Source: Oleiphilaceae bacterium
GTDB lineage: Bacteria; Pseudomonadota; Gammaproteobacteria; Pseudomonadales; Oleiphilaceae
Length of the DNA: 64,000 nucleotides
Direction: 5' to 3'
Assembly (NCBI GenBank): GCA_022447365.1
Contig: JAKVBL010000008.1
Location: 62,001 to 126,000, forward strand
Shown: positions 63,481 through 64,000 of the stretch, piece after piece
Layout of the letters: each line of letters starts with the position of its first letter
Position numbering within the stretch: position 1 is the stretch's first letter
Program-made: the position numbers and the translations under genes
Notes under the pieces: generated by a model
What the model saw: the letters and a program-made list of their open reading frames with translations, nothing else
Told to the model about the DNA's origin: nothing
Databases searched by the model: none

Positions 63481-64000
63481 ATGCTACCAGAGCTGGGTCA
63501 TTTCGCACTGATAATAGGCTTATTGTTTGCCTGTCTACAAAGCATTACACCACTTTATGGTGTAGCGAAAAATTCTCCCGTATGGATGGAAACAGGGCGA
63601 TCGTTAGCATTCGGCCAATTTTTCTTTATCTTTGTCGCTTTTTTAATCCTTGCAAACGCTTTTGTTCAAGATGACTTTAGCGTTAAGTATGTGGCTGGCC
63701 ACTCCAATACGCTATTGCCTGTGTACTATAAGATCAGTGCTGTATGGGGTGGGCACGAAGGCTCACTATTGCTTTGGGCTCTTACCTTGGCAGGTTGGAC
63801 AATAGCGGTTGCCATATTCAGTAAACAATTGCCACGCGAGATGCTTGCTAGAGTGCTTGCCGTGATGGGCATGATTAGTATTGGATTCTTGCTATTTATT
63901 TTACTGACGTCTAATCCGTTTGATCGTTTGCTTCCAAACACACCGCTAGAAGGAAGCGACCTCAACCCGTTGCTTCAAGACTTTGGTTTGATCGTGCATC
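63481..64000 (+). CDS. ccmF: Heme lyase CcmF, N-terminal part
   Basis: The ATG directly after the ccmE stop opens a frame that runs off the window end, giving 173 residues. It begins LPELGHFALIIGLLFACLQS, with SLAFGQFFFIFVAF and the WGGHEGSLLLWAL tryptophan-rich region of CcmF. CcmF attaches heme to apocytochromes c. Several membrane helices are visible. Confidence 0.95.
   Translation, partial: MLPELGHFALIIGLLFACLQSITPLYGVAKNSPVWMETGRSLAFGQFFFIFVAFLILANAFVQDDFSVKYVAGHSNTLLPVYYKISAVWGGHEGSLLLWALTLAGWTIAVAIFSKQLPREMLARVLAVMGMISIGFLLFILLTSNPFDRLLPNTPLEGSDLNPLLQDFGLIVH

Overview
The window is a contiguous piece of a gammaproteobacterial chromosome, most likely from a marine or aquatic member of the Pseudomonadales/Oceanospirillales. 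This is inferred from gene content and order, not from a database search. Supporting points are the rpsB-tsf-pyrH-frr-uppS-cdsA-dxr-rseP-bamA-skp-lpxD-fabZ-lpxA-lpxB-rnhB block, the map-glnD-dapC-arsC-dapD cluster in the arrangement known from Pseudomonas, a fused RlmKL, an Rmf, a tesA/ybbA-ybbP pair and a System I cytochrome c maturation operon. Gene density is high, most genes are housekeeping, and there is no insertion sequence, integrase, prophage or CRISPR array.

Layout. Positions 1-3537 hold the end of an RND efflux adaptor and its inner-membrane pump. Positions 3624-10811 hold an AraC-family regulator followed by a fatty-acid oxidation set: thiolase, fused hydratase/dehydrogenase, long-chain-type acyl-CoA dehydrogenase and an AMACR-like CoA racemase. 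Positions 10879-16027 carry accessory genes: a large secreted metallopeptidase/propeller/barrel protein, a membrane-anchored cold-shock protein, two small unknown genes and rlmA. Positions 16045-23363 (minus strand) carry dapE, dapD, an ArsC-like gene, dapC, glnD and map, covering lysine/peptidoglycan precursor synthesis, nitrogen sensing and protein N-terminal maturation. Positions 23690-38226 (plus strand) are the large translation/envelope block: ribosomal protein S2, EF-Ts, UMP kinase, ribosome recycling, isoprenoid and phospholipid synthesis, outer-membrane assembly and lipid A synthesis. Positions 38394-49560 hold a lipoprotein, a periplasmic protein, tRNA-Asn, an aspartate aminotransferase, uvrB, pyrD, rmf, rlmKL and an outer-membrane protein. 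Positions 49643-60650 hold an unknown protein, a response regulator with TPRs, a second tRNA-Asn, an alpha/beta hydrolase, tesA, an ABC exporter pair, a Crp/Fnr regulator, an Mpo1-like protein, a methyltransferase and a periplasmic binding protein. Positions 60791-64000 are ccmABCDEF, the last gene cut by the window end.

The most unusual structure is at the two tRNA-Asn genes (41106-41181 and 52371-52446, both minus strand, identical over 76 nt). Each is followed in the direction of transcription by tandem units of about 126 or 135 bp. Each complete unit has the last 22 nt of tRNA-Asn including CCA, an added hairpin where the variable loop should be, part of the anticodon stem with the anticodon loop deleted, and its own terminator hairpin with a U tract. 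This resembles in architecture, but not in evident sequence, the rtT repeats of the Escherichia coli tyrT operon. Both tRNA genes have good sigma-70 promoters with GC-rich discriminators. The loci are direct repeats bracketing about 11 kb.

Other points worth a look are a facing pair of DnaA boxes upstream of pyrD, a 20-bp perfect palindrome upstream of the AMACR-like gene, a UUCG-capped 14-bp hairpin between rpsB and tsf, and a possible RNase-H-fold protein at 49643-50158.
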